Below, in pieces: positions 14,061 to 26,812 of a stretch of DNA of 64,000 nt. The stretch is from positions 2,605,603 to 2,669,602 of the forward strand of contig VWZX01004666.1 of NCBI GenBank assembly GCA_013399015.1. Direction: 5' to 3'. The stretch's first letter is position 1. Each line of letters starts with the position of its first letter. Under the pieces are notes generated by a model, which was not told the origin of the DNA, searched no databases, and saw nothing but the letters and a program-made list of their open reading frames with translations. The translations under genes and the position numbers were made by a program. This stretch comes from Galbula dea (taxonomy: Eukaryota; Chordata; Aves; Piciformes; Galbulidae).

Positions 14061-14092
14061 AAAAAAAAAAAGAAAAAAAAAAAAGAGAGAAG
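14061..14092. repeat. A-rich / polypurine tract
   Basis: Thirty-two consecutive purines, mostly A with occasional G. No target-site duplication or SINE body is recognisable next to it, so it is scored as a simple repeat and not as a retrotransposon tail. Confidence 0.85.
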
Positions 14093-14550
14093 TCAGCAGA
14101 TACTCAGAGGCCAGGAAAAGCTGCCAAGCAAGCATTCCTGCCCTTGCTTATGAGTCTCCCCCACATACAACTGGCTGTGTACGTTTGGGAGCAGCCAGCA
14201 TAGTCATCTATTCATAAAGGGCCAAATTCAGGAACTGACCTGTAAGGCTTGAGTACACTGGCTACACATGGGAAAGGTGGAGCGATGGCTCAGAGGGGCT
14301 TCTTGGAGTTGTGCAGGACAAAAATCCCCTTCTTTACAGCTAGCTGAAAATCAGGCACACCAGAGGGAAAGAATGGTGTCATGGTTAGGGTTTTAACCTC
14401 GGACTTGGGACAGCAAGGACCATTTCTCTAGTCCAGCAGAGACTAGGTCAAATTTGTCTTCTGGGTTATTTTCTTTCTTTCTGAGGGCAGGAGAAATACA
14501 TCTCAGCTTTCTCTTGGCTTGACATTGGTAGCATTAGGAAAAACCTTGCT

Positions 14551-14805
14551 GTAGAATCATTAAGGTTGGAAATGATCTCTAAGGTAATCAAGTCTAACTG
14601 TCAAGCCAGCACTAGCTTGCCCACTAAACGATGTTGTCAAGTGCCACGTCTACATGCTTATTGAACACCTCCTGCAATGATGACTCCACCGCTTCCCTGG
14701 GGAGCCTGTTCCAATGCTTAACCACTCTTTCAGTGAAGAATTTTTTCCTAATATCCAATCTGAACCTCCCCTGGCACAACTTGAGGCCATTTCCAATCGC
14801 ACAAG
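14551..14805 (-). mobile_element. CR1 LINE fragment, 5'-truncated, with 3' UTR
   Basis: This non-LTR retrotransposon fragment lies in minus orientation. Read on the plus strand it begins with GTAGAATCAT, the complement of the CR1 terminal ATTCTATG-type repeat, followed by TTGGAAATGATCTCTAAGG. It then runs through the stretch that encodes the ORF2 C-terminus (CCACCGCTTCCCTGGGGAGC, GCACAACTTGAGGCCATTTCC). Similarity to CR1 fades after about 14800. At roughly 255 bp it is a typical short CR1 insertion, produced by incomplete reverse transcription from the 3' end. Confidence 0.9.
14624..14805 (-). pseudogene. C-terminal remnant of CR1 ORF2 (reverse-transcriptase polyprotein)
   Basis: The minus strand encodes about 55-60 residues matching the C-terminal tail of the avian CR1 LINE polyprotein. 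Recognisable pieces are GNGLKLCQGRFRLD, FFTERVVKHWNRLPRE, and VDVAL near the stop codon. In CR1 this tail lies downstream of the reverse-transcriptase core, so the catalytic domains and the endonuclease are all missing. The frame stays open over the retained part and ends just upstream of the CR1 3' UTR. The copy is a 5'-truncated, non-autonomous insertion. The ATG further upstream, near 14827, lies outside recognisable CR1 sequence and is not a real start. Identification is confident from the protein motif; the exact 5' breakpoint is approximate. Confidence 0.88.
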
Positions 14806-17800
14806 GGCACATTATGGAGAGATACATTCATGGAGCACATAAACTACTGTCATCTAATGATGGTGCTGTTTCTTTATGCTGTTATGGAGGACTTAGTTGA
14901 GACCCAGTCTTTGCTTGATGTAGAGTCCCTGAGTTGAACAGGACAGAGGTTGTGAAGGAGAGAAGATACTTCTCCACAAAATGGGTAGCCAGCTGATCCA
15001 GCTGTTCTTTCCAAGGACAAGAGGTTGCGTGTTCTTGTTATGGGTTGCGTGCTCTTAGCCTTGCTTCGTCCATCTCACACCATGGGGAAAGAGCTTGTAG
15101 TGCTGTGTATTTCTCTGTCTCTTCTCAAGTCCTGGTATAAACTCCCATGTGTAATACACAGCATTGGGTTTCCCAAATGAAAATTCAAGGCAGAAGGTTG
15201 TTACATGAAGAGAAGGAGATTTCAGTTAAACTCCGCTTCATACATGCAGGAGTGATGTGTGGCTTCTGGAGTTACATTTGTCTGGATTTTTAAGCTCCTG
15301 TGTTAGACATGGAGAAGTATAGGTAATACTGCTGCACTTATAGTTGGAGACAGAGGGAGGAAACCTGTGAATAGTTTTTTAATCTGAATAAACTGGGAAT
15401 ATGTACGTGTAGGCAGGAGAGAGATGCTTTTCTTCTTCTGGGTGTTTCTTTTGAAGCAGGTTATCTCTCTGCTTTTGTGTTAATCCCTGATGATAAATAA
15501 GAAGTGTTCAGCAGTGAGAGACCACAGTACTGTGCATCCCCTACATATCAGTGTGGTGAGGAGAAAACACCCAAAGCCTAAAAGTGTTCCAGAAGTTGTC
15601 TTATTCTAGAAAAGACACCAACAGTGTGTAGCTGGGAAACTCGTTCTTTTTAGAGTTGTATCCTCTCAAATTAATGTCCTCTGCACCCTTCCAAGATGGT
15701 CTTCTGGGACCATCTGAAGAGGAGGAAAACACACCATGTCTAGACATACAGTAGCTTTAATCCCTTTGGTCAAATTAGTAGGTCTTAGAGGCAGAGGCAC
15801 AAAAGAGATTTCATGCCCATTTCATAGCTACAAATGTGAGGTTTGAGATTCAAGCCTCTGACCATGTGCTGTCCTCCTTGGGACCAGAAGAAGTGCACAA
15901 ACTCTAGGAGCAGGGCTCAGCCTGAACCAGGACATTGCTGCGCTTCTAAAAGCTAAGAAAATATAGCCCTGGTCTATAGCATTCAGATACTGACTGTTGC
16001 TGTCAGCAGGAGTGGAATTAAGTTGTTTTCTGCCTTCTTTCAGCACTTTAAGCACAAATTGGGGTAAGTTTGTTTGTGATCTGAACTGGCCTGCCCTTAT
16101 CCAGTATTTAGAAATCCTTAGTAGGGTCTTCTGGGTCAAGTGCTGGTTGAAAAGAATGTTTACAAGGAGCTTCAGCTCTATTTTTCTGCCCTGCTCAAGA
16201 TCTAAAAAAGGAAGTAAATCTGATTTCTGTGACTTGTGAGCTATGTTTAGTAGAATAGTTTTTGCATTTGGAGCTCCTTAAGGAAATGCTCAAATTCTTC
16301 CGTTATTAGTGGTGTGTAATTGGTAACCAGTCACAGTGGGGATACCTGATTAGTGAGCCATTCCTAAAGAGGGACAGAAAGACCAGCTGTGAATGCCAGA
16401 TATATTTTGCATGTGCTTGAACAATGCTTCCACCATGTAAGTTCTTATATAGGCTGCAGAGTATGGCTGCTCTTAGGTCTCTTCTCATTGTTACCCTTTT
16501 AACCTCTGAGGTAACCACAACAGCATCTGAACATGAAAATGCAGTTACAGCTACTCCATGTCTTCCCATGGAAAACATACTTAAGCTCAATACTGGCTTC
16601 TTCTCTACTTTTTTTCTTACCATGCATTTTAAGATAATTTACCTTTGAGAAACAAAGCTAATTGTGGAACTGAGCAGATGCTTCTCTTCATTTCAGCCAT
16701 TGTCTCTCCTCATCCTATGTGTGTGCACATGGGTTATCACAGGTTTAAATGGCACCACTTAGACCACAGGAAACTGCCCATTTTTCCAACTGCTGGCAAT
16801 GTTTCGCTAGAGCATTGCAAAATTAATAAGGGAGACTAATTACAAGGCACAGATGCTTCAGAAAGGAGTTTCTTTGGTGAAAGATCTTGTGCGTATGTGC
16901 CTGGGCTAAACTGGTTTCTCCATGTGCTCTGTACAGAAATACCTTTCCCTACACTTCTGCCTCTGTGAACCCACCTCCTTGATGCTGTGCTCCAAAAGGT
17001 TTCAGACAACCTGGACAATTAGGGGCTACGCTCTGTTCTTTCATATGGTACAGCAATTACTAGTACTTACCATTTTGCCCTAGTATTTAGACTAAGAGCT
17101 CTTTGTGAGAGCAGGTTTATCCCTTAGATGGCAGTTAGCCATCCCTTAGCTGTATAAGACTACAGAGTAACTAGACACCATGACACAAGCAGTACATAGT
17201 GTTGCATCTATACTGATAGATTAAGAGGTTAAGTCATCACAGATACGTGAGTAAAAGTATGATCTTGACTCAGGATTTGTGCCTGAGATATTTAAGAAAT
17301 AGCCTGCAAGGTAGGTGGGTTGCTTCAAATTCACAGGCTCTTTCAATGTTCCACATGTCCTATCCCTAAGGTATGTCAGGCTCTGCCAGGTTTTAACTTT
17401 GGATGATATGAAATTCAGAAGTCAGTTACTAGCAGCTACAGCTTGACTGCATATGTACACACAGAAACACACATGCTGAGGGAAACTAGAAAAACAGATC
17501 TACAAAAGAAGCTGTTTATCTTGTTCTTTGTTTTCCTTCTTCTGCATGTGAGCACAGCTGGGAATCTTGCTCTGCTGGGTGTTTGCAAGGGGGCAGATGG
17601 TTCATGCAAAGCCTTCTGCTGAAGGCGAGCTGGGAGTTTGGATCACGACTCCTCCATGGAGGTAACTCAGTGTGAGGAGCAAAGATGGACTGACCTCGCA
17701 ACAGGAGAAAATGAGCTTCAGTAAGTGATTTGGCTAAGAAAAAATGGCAGAAGAAAAGAAAGTAAAGAGAGACTCTTCTGAGAAGGGGAGATTTCTGTGG

Positions 17801-19329
17801 CCTGTTTTCTACTGATTATTAGAATATTAACTGCCAGCCATGTTCCCAGTAAGGCACTCTAAGAGCTTATTTGATCCTGGGCAACAGGTTTATTTGCCTA
17901 ATTTATTGTTGCTTTTAGACTTTTAAACTCAAATATAAATTAAAGGCTTTTATTCTGTACAATTTAAGAGCATGTCTACGCTGGGTAGCCCAGTATTTGG
18001 CTTGACTTTATGTTCTGAGATGTATTTCAAGAGATTCTGGGCATTACCAGGATGAGTTTAGGGCTGGTATTTGTTTTATGAAGTATTTTGATGCCTAGTG
18101 TTTCTATATTAAGAAGAAAGGTCACTGCCAGCTGCTAAGCACTGAGGAAGAGCAATTGTTTTAAGGCGACTGTTAGTCAAGCCAGTTGTTGGAGGGTAGC
18201 TTCTAAAACATAACAAAGTTAGAATCTGTTTTGTTATCACAGATAATTTTTGTAAGCATTAGGAACATTACTCCAATTTTGGAAAGAAACATTTTCAAAG
18301 AGGTGGTGAGTATACAAAACCTAATCAGTTAAAAGATGTGCTGATTATCCTCCAAGATGGCTCAGAATGTATCTGTGTCCAAGAAACTGTGAAGCCTTCA
18401 ATTAATAAATGCTTAATAAATGCTTGGGGAGTGTGAACAGGCTGGCTCTCCGAATGAGCCAAGATAAAAATACTAAAAAAAAGAAAGAAAGAGTGAAATC
18501 TATGCTGAGGGAAGAGAAACAAGAATAAAGTGTTTCTCAAATCTTAGAAAAATTAATTTCTGCTGATTCCAGGTTCAGTGCAAAATGGAAGTCAGCTCCT
18601 TCAAGTAAGTTTGATTTTGGTGGCAAAACCTTAGTTTTTTTCAGAGACCTCAACACTAAAACAAGAAAGAACTCTCTTTGTATGTAATGCTGTCTTGGAT
18701 GGAGGTGTTGTGGTTCAAGTGCTGGCTTAGGACTTCATCATTTCAGCAGTGGTTCATTGTTGTTTTTGGTGTTCTGGCTGACCCAGGGCATTTAATTTTA
18801 ATGTTTCCAAATATTGTTTGCTTACTGAGGAACACTCTGAATTGTGATGGATAGTAGTTATATCCCCAATATATGGGGAGATTGTGGGCAAGGAGATCAC
18901 ATCTTCAAGTCACATCCATCCAAATGCCTCTGCTGTGCGATGCCTGCCAGATTTGCTAAGCTTTTCAGGGCACCCTGCCTCTTCCCTCTTTGAAGCTAGT
19001 TGAGATATCCTATCCCTCAAAAAAGAGACATTTGGGATGTCAATAATTGGAATATATTGTTCTTGGCCCACAGGGAGTCTGCAACAGCAGCTCTACCTTA
19101 AATACAGTGATCAGCCTGCAAAAGCCAACAAAATCCCACAGACCAAGTGATAACAACTGTTTCGCTTTCTTAAATCTCCCAGTAATCTGAGGGATGAATG
19201 AGCTTCGTAGCTGAGAATGGCTCTTAAGTCCAATTTACTGGGCTTTGTTTTTTAATACTTTCATTTATTACAATGTTTTTTTCTTTTTTAAAAGAAAGTC
19301 TTTTCACAAGATTTGCCAAAGAACATAAA
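14806..19329. other. Unique noncoding DNA
   Basis: No repeat family or coding region is recognised. The longest frames (103-105 codons, minus strand, 15828-16139 and 16306-16623) have no recognisable motif. TAATAAATGCTT is repeated near 18400-18425, which might be the tail of a decayed MIR. Confidence 0.5.
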
Positions 19330-19545
19330 GGTTTGTCATAATGGATCAGATCACTTATCCTTATAAATCCAGTACCCTATATCTGCCAGTGATGACTTGG
19401 CTCAGCTTAAAAAACATATTGTATAGTACAGCTGGGTGCAGGCATGGCTTTACTGGAAGGCTATAAGCCTCCATCCCTCCATCTCCCATTATACTGACTG
19501 TTGTGGCCTGTTAGCATCTCTTGCTTGATATTGTCAAGGCTGCAC
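19330..19545. mobile_element. Possible ancient CR1-type LINE fragment
   Basis: The stretch GTCATAATGGATCAGATCAC, ATAAATCCAGTACCCTATATC and TGCCAGTGATGACTTGGCT resembles a widespread reptile CR1 3' motif (tggatcagaccanngg, catctagtccagtatcctgtctc, tgacagtggccag). Downstream similarity is weaker (CCTCCATCCCTCCATCTCCC, GGCCTGTTAGCA). Orientation is left open. It could be coincidental low-level similarity beyond the first 80 bp. Confidence 0.45.
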
Positions 19546-20179
19546 TGCCTCTGGCTGGGAAAGGCTCAAAGGAAGCAAGTAGTCTCCAGAGAAGCATGGA
19601 GACAGCTTTGTACTGAAAAGCTGTCCTTTGGCCAGGTAAGCAAGACAGGGTCTTCCTTTTCTTTCATAGTGCTCAAGACTACAAGGGAATTTAACGTATT
19701 TTGTACCTTGAGTTGAGTTGTTTTGTAGATTGGAATGGTGGAAAAGAGAGGTGTGGCATGTGGATCACAACCATGCATAGCAACTGCCAAAAATAATAGG
19801 ATGAATCTTGTTCTCTGGGCAGTCGACAGTAAGAAGAGAGATAGTCTAAGAACTTCATCAGTGATCAAAGGCTTTGAGCTCTATTTTTTGTCTGTGTTGG
19901 TGTTACAGACGCTTCCTTCTCAGAGACAAAGCTGCAGCAACTAAAAGGAAGTGTTGCACATAAGCTGAGGGAACGACCTCATGCTACTGTTCCTAAGGTT
20001 ACAGAAAACTTGATAGTTATTCCTGCACTAGGATTATTAAGACTCCTTGCATGTTACAGAGCTATACCATTATGGAAAACTAAGATTGCTGCAGCAGCGA
20101 GGGGCTTTCTAAGTCTATCTGTCCTGGACAGTCAGTGCTGTGCAAGCCAGTGGGTGAAATATTGTTCTGAGAGAAGAAA

Positions 20180-20246
20180 TCCAGCTGCTGTCTGCCATAA
20201 ATAGGCCGTGTAACCTTGGACCAGTTTTTGGTTTCCCTTTTCACCT
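20180..20246 (+). mobile_element. Possible second MIR-like fragment
   Basis: GCTGTCTGCCATAAATAGGC, CGTGTAACCTTGGACCAG and TTTTGGTTTCCCTTTTCACC parallel the MIR core (ctctgccactnactngctgtgtgaccttgggcaagt ... cctcagtttcccc). It lies about 200 bp upstream of the clearer MIR copy, in the same orientation. It may be an independent insertion or a duplicated core. Confidence 0.42.
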
Positions 20247-20449
20247 TGTCGGGCTTTAACCATGTGCCACAAGATCGTTGCCTGTTGAAGGAAGAGGCTC
20301 AGCATGCCATCACAGGGAGGTGTGGGAGAAGATAAAAAAATGGAAAACCTTCATGTTTTGGATAGGAGGAAATATCCTAGTTGCGATTTACCATTGCGTG
20401 GGTCAGGGAAGGATTATCCTCTGGGTAAGGAAGAGGATTGTATCAAGGG

Positions 20450-20635
20450 ACAAGTTCTGTTTCCAGCTTAGCCACAGACTTCCGTTTGGACCCTAACACT
20501 TAATTCTTTGTGACTTTGTTGACTCACCTGTCCGGAGGGTATAATACTGCCTACATCAGAGGCAAGTTGTGCTACTCTATGTTGATGCATGTGGTGTTAG
20601 TTAAGAACATTAAAATGCTTTGTGATCCTCATTTT
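20450..20635 (+). mobile_element. MIR-like SINE relic
   Basis: Landmarks of the tRNA-derived MIR core and 3' part occur in order: TTAGCCACAGACTTCCG, a run like the usual gtgaccttgggcaagtcactt (TTAATTCTTTGTGACTTTG), CTCACCTGTCCGGAGGGTAT, AATACTGCCTACATCAGAGG, and finally AACATTAAAATGCTTTGTGA followed by TCCTC, which matches the MIR end 'taaagcgctttgagatcctc'. About 185 bp survives, so this is one of the better-preserved ancient SINEs in the window. Confidence 0.68.
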
Positions 20636-20894
20636 TTACAAAAAATGCAATTTAAATGGCGAGTGCTGTTACTTGAGATTTTAGTTCCATCCATTGCATC
20701 ACAAATCAAAATATCTTCTTTTATTTCTACCTGTAGAGGGTCATAAACCAACCAGTGGGCATAAAGTTGCACATCAGAAAACAAATGTAAGTTTTGGATA
20801 GCCCAACTAAAATCTAGTTTCATTTTTATGTGTTACAGTTTTCAGAGCTATTTTTTACATTTACTTTTAATGTACTGGCAAAATGCTCCTTTGA

Positions 20895-20942
20895 GTTTGT
20901 TAGTGTTAGAGTTTGTTAGTGTTACAGATTGTTAGTGTTAGA
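20895..20942 (+). repeat. 16-bp minisatellite, three copies
   Basis: Three head-to-tail copies of GTTTGTTAGTGTTAGA at 20895-20910, 20911-20926 and 20927-20942. The second copy differs at one base near its end (TTACA for TTAGA) and the third at its second base (GATTG for GTTTG). It is the cleanest tandem array with a unit over 10 bp in the window. Confidence 0.95.
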
Positions 20943-23900
20943 TATCCATTGTCCAGTACCATTTGCTTCCATGTTTGGTATTTCAAGTTTTACGTTACAT
21001 CTCTGTTGGCTTTAGAGGACTAAAATATTCCCGTGCTCATTACTCAGCTGAAATTTGGAAGTGGCTTCAGCTCTTCTTTTCTTTAAAGTCTGTCTTCATT
21101 AAAGGCTTCACTAGCTCACTGAGAAATCCTTTAAGGAAGACACCAAGCAAGAAGGTGCAAGGCTCAGTTCACTAATCCTGTCTGATCTCAAGCTGTCTGA
21201 CACCTGAGGTTGGCTGCAGAATACAATTTTATTAAGGAGACTTTCTCCTGTATAAAAGGTATAAGGTTTATACAGTGTAGAAAGGTACATATAAAATCTT
21301 TAGAAGAGGTTGTCTGAGGTCATTAGGAAGGCTGTAGCTTCCAAAAAGGCAACTGATTTAAACAGCCTCACAAGAGCAAGACACCTGCCCCCAACAGCAA
21401 TAGAGTATTCAGTTGCAGTAGCATCAGCCAAGCTCTTCATCTGGCCATGCCTTTAGACCAACATGTGCTTCATTGTTTGTGACGAAGCCGCTGAGCTACC
21501 CAGTGGGCAGGCCAGTCTGTCTCACAGGCCACCTCTCATGAGCCTGTAGCAGTTAGACAAGCCCAGAGGTAGGGAGAAACAGTCATGGTCCAGATGAGGT
21601 TGTCTTGAGCCGCACTGAATCCAGCAGCCCTGACAAAACTAGGCTGAGGCAAGTCATGTGATGCCTCACTAGTGTCTTGGAGAAGACTCAGGTAGAGAGC
21701 AATTACTAGGGAAACCAAGAGTGTTGTAATCTCCCTCCTTACTGGGATGTGGCCACAGCAGCAGGCATCCCCTATTAACCACTCTACTGCTAGCACCTTC
21801 AGTTCACAGTTTATAAGCCTTAAAGCTTTTTTCCCCCTCCACTACTATCTTAGGAGCCTTAAGGCTAGTTTCCTCTCATTAGCCCTCTATACCTTTCCTA
21901 TGTCATTATCAGGTGTGTAGATACATGCTGAGGGTAGAGAGTTAACTGAAAAATCTTTGTGCAACAGGTAGAATACAGCATACAAAAGAGAATAATTGGA
22001 GAAAAGGGAAAGAGTAAGGTAAAGAAAGGAGAAAAAAACCCCAAACCATCTAATTAGAGAAGCTGACAAAAAGACTAACCTCAAAGCCTGTCTTCAGCCA
22101 ACACTCACACAAAGCTATCTAAAACACCTCTATGAGTGAATACTCACTTTTTCCCCCCCCCCAAGCTGAGTCTGACACCTACAGCCCAAGCAAGCCACAG
22201 CCATTCATTTTTGTATTTCTTCTGGATGAGTCATTCACCTCAGGTGAAGGTCTAAGTACACCTTCCTCACAGGCAAGCTGTTTGCATCTTCATTGAAGAT
22301 GAACACCTGTGTGTGTCTTAACTGACATTAGTTATACTTATTTTTGCTGTGTTAACTGTTAGAGGGCTCAGAAGAGGAGGTATTCTTATTTTCTCCAAAA
22401 ATTACTTCCTGATACTTGGCTTTCTGTTACAGATGTACTCTCTGTGATTACTGCCATACTGGGTAGAAAGAAGAACGTACTGATAGTGGAGGAAGGGTTA
22501 AAAAATTATGCATTTGACAGAGAAGCAGCTATATTCTTGAACTGTGAAGGCTATAGGGCTTTTGATTTATGTAAAGAGGATGTTAGCTATAAAAGCTATG
22601 GCAAAAATTTAGTTTGAGACTCATTTTTTTACGTGCTAGTCTAAAACCTGGACTTATTTTTAGTAGTTTACAAACCTTAATCCAAGATTAAGATGTTTAA
22701 TGTTAATATTTTCTTTAACAGATGTTTTCATGGATGTAAAAACAGTATTTCTGGGTTAATGCATTGTCCTTTCCCTGTTTCTTTATCTAGCTTTGGGGTC
22801 TGTGAGCAGGGCTCAGAACATGTTCCACTTCAGCAGTTGCAGAGGTTCTTCACTGGCCCTCACCAGGATATGGCTGGAATTTCATATCACAGTTATCTGT
22901 TGCCCATGCAAAATTAGTCAAAGCTACTTATGTATTGCCCTTGTATGTAAGAGACACTTCCTTAGGAGCAGAGACAGGAAAATGGGGGAGGGACTGGGGA
23001 TGATGAAGGGAAGCAGGGGTCCATCCCTGTGGTGCGTATGTCTGGATGAGGAGGAAAGAGAAGAGGGAAGGGGGGAGGCATAGTTTATTGTGCTAAAGGG
23101 AAACAGAGAGGACATTCTGGCGGTGCTTATTGACACAAGCCCAGCAGTGACTCCGGGCTTCCCTGCCGGCTGTGAGTGACAGGCAGAACAGGCCACTGCC
23201 TTATTTGGTGGGATCTTGTGCAGACAGACTTCTTGTGGAGGGATGGATCCTCCTTGGGGAGCTGGCAAGAGGACAGAAATACAGGATCCCTTGGCTGACA
23301 GTCTGCCTTCAGGGGACAGACATTTTAGAAAGGCTAAAACTGTTAAATTAGTGGCATGTCCCCCAAGGAGCCACCTTTGTATTCTCCTCAAAATCAGCTG
23401 TTCTGGTGCTCAAAAGTAACTTACTTCCATCTGGGATGGCCACATGGCACTCATCCAGCCTCAAGCTCACGTTCAAGACTGCTGTCCGGGCTGCCTTTTC
23501 TTGGCTAATGCTGTTCCTGGTTAGGAATGACAGGAGTGGATTTCCAAGCAGAGCAGCTCAGGCACAAAGCAGAAATGGCTGTTTCACAATGTGCCATTTA
23601 TCTGTGAGCTGGTCCTGTGCAGGCTGCCTGTGAGTGCTGAGCCTATTTAGGGGACCCGAACTTGAGCCATGGATACAGCACATACTCAGTGCATGCTGTG
23701 CCTTGGAAATACAGCCAGAGAGTGCTGTTGCTCATTTAATTGTAATTTAGGTAAGGATTTGTATTTTTAGTCTTGGAAAAGCCCCCAGAAGAACCCTGTG
23801 TGCCCTGGCAGTTTATCTTTCCCATCATGAACAATAAACATGCCATTATATATTGAGGAGGGGTATGAAAATCTTTCTGCAGTTGGCTGAGTCAGAGGAA

Positions 23901-24361
23901 ACAAAATACTACAGGACTCAGTTCTTGCATTACCATAGGAGTTTCCCCTTGAGTAAATGGCTTCTGCTGAACAGTTGGAAGACCAAATTGGGCTGGTTTG
24001 GCTCTGGATGAACATGCACATATACCTTGAGAGGAAGAAAGGAAAGGGGAGAGCATTTATATATGTGGATGAGCAGGAATAAACTATCTAGTGAGACAAA
24101 GAAGGATGAGGAGTTAAGGAAATCAAGATAAAGGGGAAAAAATGTAGGACAAAGCTCTTGCTGTGGCACTGAGCTGTGTTCAGGACTGTACTAATTAGCT
24201 AGGGCTAAGTGGAAGTGATGGGAATGCAGGTGAATGAGAGGTAGGTCTGCTGGAACTTGCAGGAAAGGTGTTGCCATAAAGAGTGGTACCTTTCTGTCTG
24301 GAGGTGTGAAGACCTCTGGTTATAGGTCTTTGTGTGTGAGAAGGTTTCTACATTCAGCTCA
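20943..24361. other. Unique noncoding DNA
   Basis: No supported gene. A 155-codon minus-strand frame at 22924-23391 is Ser/Pro-rich, because a GGA/GGGGA purine-rich stretch near 22975-23075 codes for it on the opposite strand. It shows no domain. A (C)10 run lies at 22153. Confidence 0.5.
22153..22162 (+). repeat. (C)10 homopolymer
   Basis: Ten consecutive C residues follow a T-rich run. It is likely length-variable and prone to sequencing error. Confidence 0.95.
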
Positions 24362-24625
24362 AAGGACCATTAATCAACAAGTCCAATCCCTTGTTTATCA
24401 CAGGTATGTGAGACTAGTAGCTCATTATTTCAGTGGAGAAACTCATAGTGGTTGGGTGACTAAAGCACATTTTCAAGGGAGTTGCCCAGTCTTGGATTTT
24501 GAAAAGATGAAAAAGTGATCCACCTTTTCTCTTGGGAAGCAAATGGTTGCACCCTCCTTTTCCAATTTGCATCTATGATGCTTGTCCAGATTTTGCAGGC
24601 ATTAGAAGCTATTGGATGACTTCCT
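24362..24625 (-). mobile_element. Ancient CR1 fragment, turtle/crocodile-like subfamily
   Basis: The plus strand reads AAGGACCATTAATCAACAAG, GTCCAATCCC, TATCACAGG, then further on AAGTGATCCACCTTTTCTC, TTGGGAAGCAAATGGTTGC, ACCCTC, AATTTGCA and GAAGCTATTGGAT. This is the order of landmarks in antisense copies of an old CR1 group widespread in turtles and crocodilians (agggaccattatgatcat, ccaccacttctcttggtaag, ccaatggttaattaccctc, ccattggat). The divergence is high. The assignment comes from memory of the family, not from an alignment. Confidence 0.65.
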
Positions 24626-26812
24626 AAGGAGACCTCAAGCAGGAAAAGGCAGGACAAGAGCAGCTGGTAACATGGAAAATTTCATTGAAGGTGGAAAAAT
24701 ACAGACAGATGACTTTCAAGGAGAAATGTTTCATTACTAGAGGTAAACTTAGGTGCTGCCATCCACGTAAACTTCAGCTGTATGAATCAGGACCAATAAA
24801 TTTGTTACTCTGCCAATGTCTGGGCTAATTGAGGGAATGCCCAGTGTTTTTAGCTGACCTTGAGGGAACATAAGTCCCTTCAGAGCAGCGGAGTGCTATA
24901 GGTATTTGAGATCTAGGGTAACTGAGGTTTTGCTGTAACCAACTTGGAGCTTATGAATGTGCTTAAAAAACCACCCTGAAGCCACAGACATGTGGAGAAA
25001 ACCCCATTGTATCAAAATTATGGTTAGACAGGACAGTCAGTAAAGGTCAGTGGAATACAAGGCTAATGCTGTGTGCAGGAGGAAAAAAACAGTGCTTTCT
25101 GGCAGTATGAAGCTGAGACCAAGGTGTTTGTTTATGGAGAGAGCTGTTTGCAAACATGGAAAGGCTGCCAGTGATACAAGAAACTTTTTTGATGCATAGC
25201 AGGTGTTCCTCAGAACTGAGCAAAGAAAGTGGCAACTGGGAGGACGTTTTTTTCTGAACATTGTGAATTAACAGGAGATAAACAACTTTCTAGGTCAGTA
25301 GGAAGTAGTAGAAAAGAGATTACTGCATTGGAATAAGCCAGAGGTTTGAGCCACGTGATGTGGGGTATCCAGGGGTCATGCAATGGGAATACAGGGACTT
25401 GTCTAATGGACACAGGCCTGGTCTTGAGCTAAAAAAAAGCTGCAGAGCAAGGATGTTTAGAAGGGCTAAGGTGCGAGTTGCCAGGGTCATGACTCTTCCA
25501 GTGTACTGCGTCCTACCCGCCAAACAAATTTTACCAAGTTATGCTTTATGCTGCACTGCTTCACAACTGGGGTTGTCCCTTGCACAAGGAATATCAGTAT
25601 TTCTGAGTAACTTTCCTAATAAGAGCAGGAGATCAAAATACTTTCCAAGGAGGTTAAAGGTGCATTGAAATGAAAATTTCAGGAGAGTTTCGAGTTAGAA
25701 AAGTTGCATTTGGTGTATTCAACCTAAGTGAAACACTTAGATTTGACAGGATGACATTATTCTTCTGTGGACAACAATTCCTAATGAAACATGCCAGTCT
25801 GCTGGGACTAGTAGATTTGGAACTATTTGAGTTTCAGTGCTGTGGATAGGAAAAATAAATTTAAGAAAAATGCAGTTTGGAAATTTATGTTTTTCCTGCT
25901 TACTTACCCTAGGTGAGAATTTGGCTCAGACAGCTGGTCACCGTCTGGACTTGTGAGGGATTTAGGAGTGAGAGTCTCAGAGTATTGGACATATTTGAAT
26001 TGAGGCCACTTGTAGCCTAAACCTTGAATCCAGTAGAGTGCTTTGCAGCTGCAGATAAGGATGAGGTCATACGCCAGATTGTGGTCTCTACAATACATCA
26101 TTACCAGGATAATCACATCTGCAAGAAGGACTGTTAGCGTCATGCATTATTGGATGAGATCAGGTACTTGTATTTCTGAAATAAGGCCAAGACTGTGTAA
26201 TTTGCCTGCTTATTAGTTTCCAGGGTGAAGCTGCCAAGAGACCATTACCAGGAGTTATGTGAATTGACAGGGAAGGCTCAGAGGACACTTCGAACCCTGT
26301 GATGGACACGCATAGATTTTGCAGTCAGTGGGCTATCAGTCTAGTTAAAAAATGATGGTCTACAGACATCCCATTTCTGGTGTGTTTGCTGTATCTTTTC
26401 CTTTCCTTAATTGCCTGATTTCCAAATGCAGCTATCTCTTGATACTGACATTAAGGATCAAATCCAAATGGTCTAATTGAATGCTGTTCATTTAAGACAA
26501 AGAATTTTGGTCCTGAGAGAATTTCATGTTTGAAAATTTTACTCAGATATTCGGCATCACTGGTGTGTGTCTAGATACAGGCAAACTCACTTTGTCATTC
26601 TGCTCAACAGAGGCAGGCTTTTCTGCCTGTATTTATCCTGGACAGACATTGTATAGGCATGTGAACTCCACTGTGAGACAGAGACGATGCACGATGGCTT
26701 TCAGCATGCTACACCCAGCTGGATACTCACATCTACAATTTGTTTTTTGGAGCTGGCTCATTTCTAGCCAATTTGGAGTGCAAAGGAAGTGCAAGACTAC
26801 ATTTAGCAAACT

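Larger units (their letters stand above)
11111..14550. other. Unique noncoding DNA
   Basis: Apart from the candidate element at 13.5 kb and the A-rich tract at 14.06 kb, nothing stands out. A pair of nearly coextensive 93-codon frames on opposite strands at 13214-13508 illustrates that open frames here arise by chance. Confidence 0.55.

Noticed and set aside
14061..14092. A-rich tract as a retroposed poly(A) tail
   Set aside because: No gene-like or SINE-like body upstream and no flanking target-site duplication seen.
18398..18426. Direct repeat of TAATAAATGCTT as a MIR tail
   Set aside because: It resembles the MIR 3' end, but no MIR core can be recognised upstream, so it is not called as an element.
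22924..23391. 155-codon minus-strand open frame
   Set aside because: The Ser/Pro-rich part is encoded by the complement of a purine-rich stretch, and an open frame on the opposite strand overlaps it. Nothing is recognisable.
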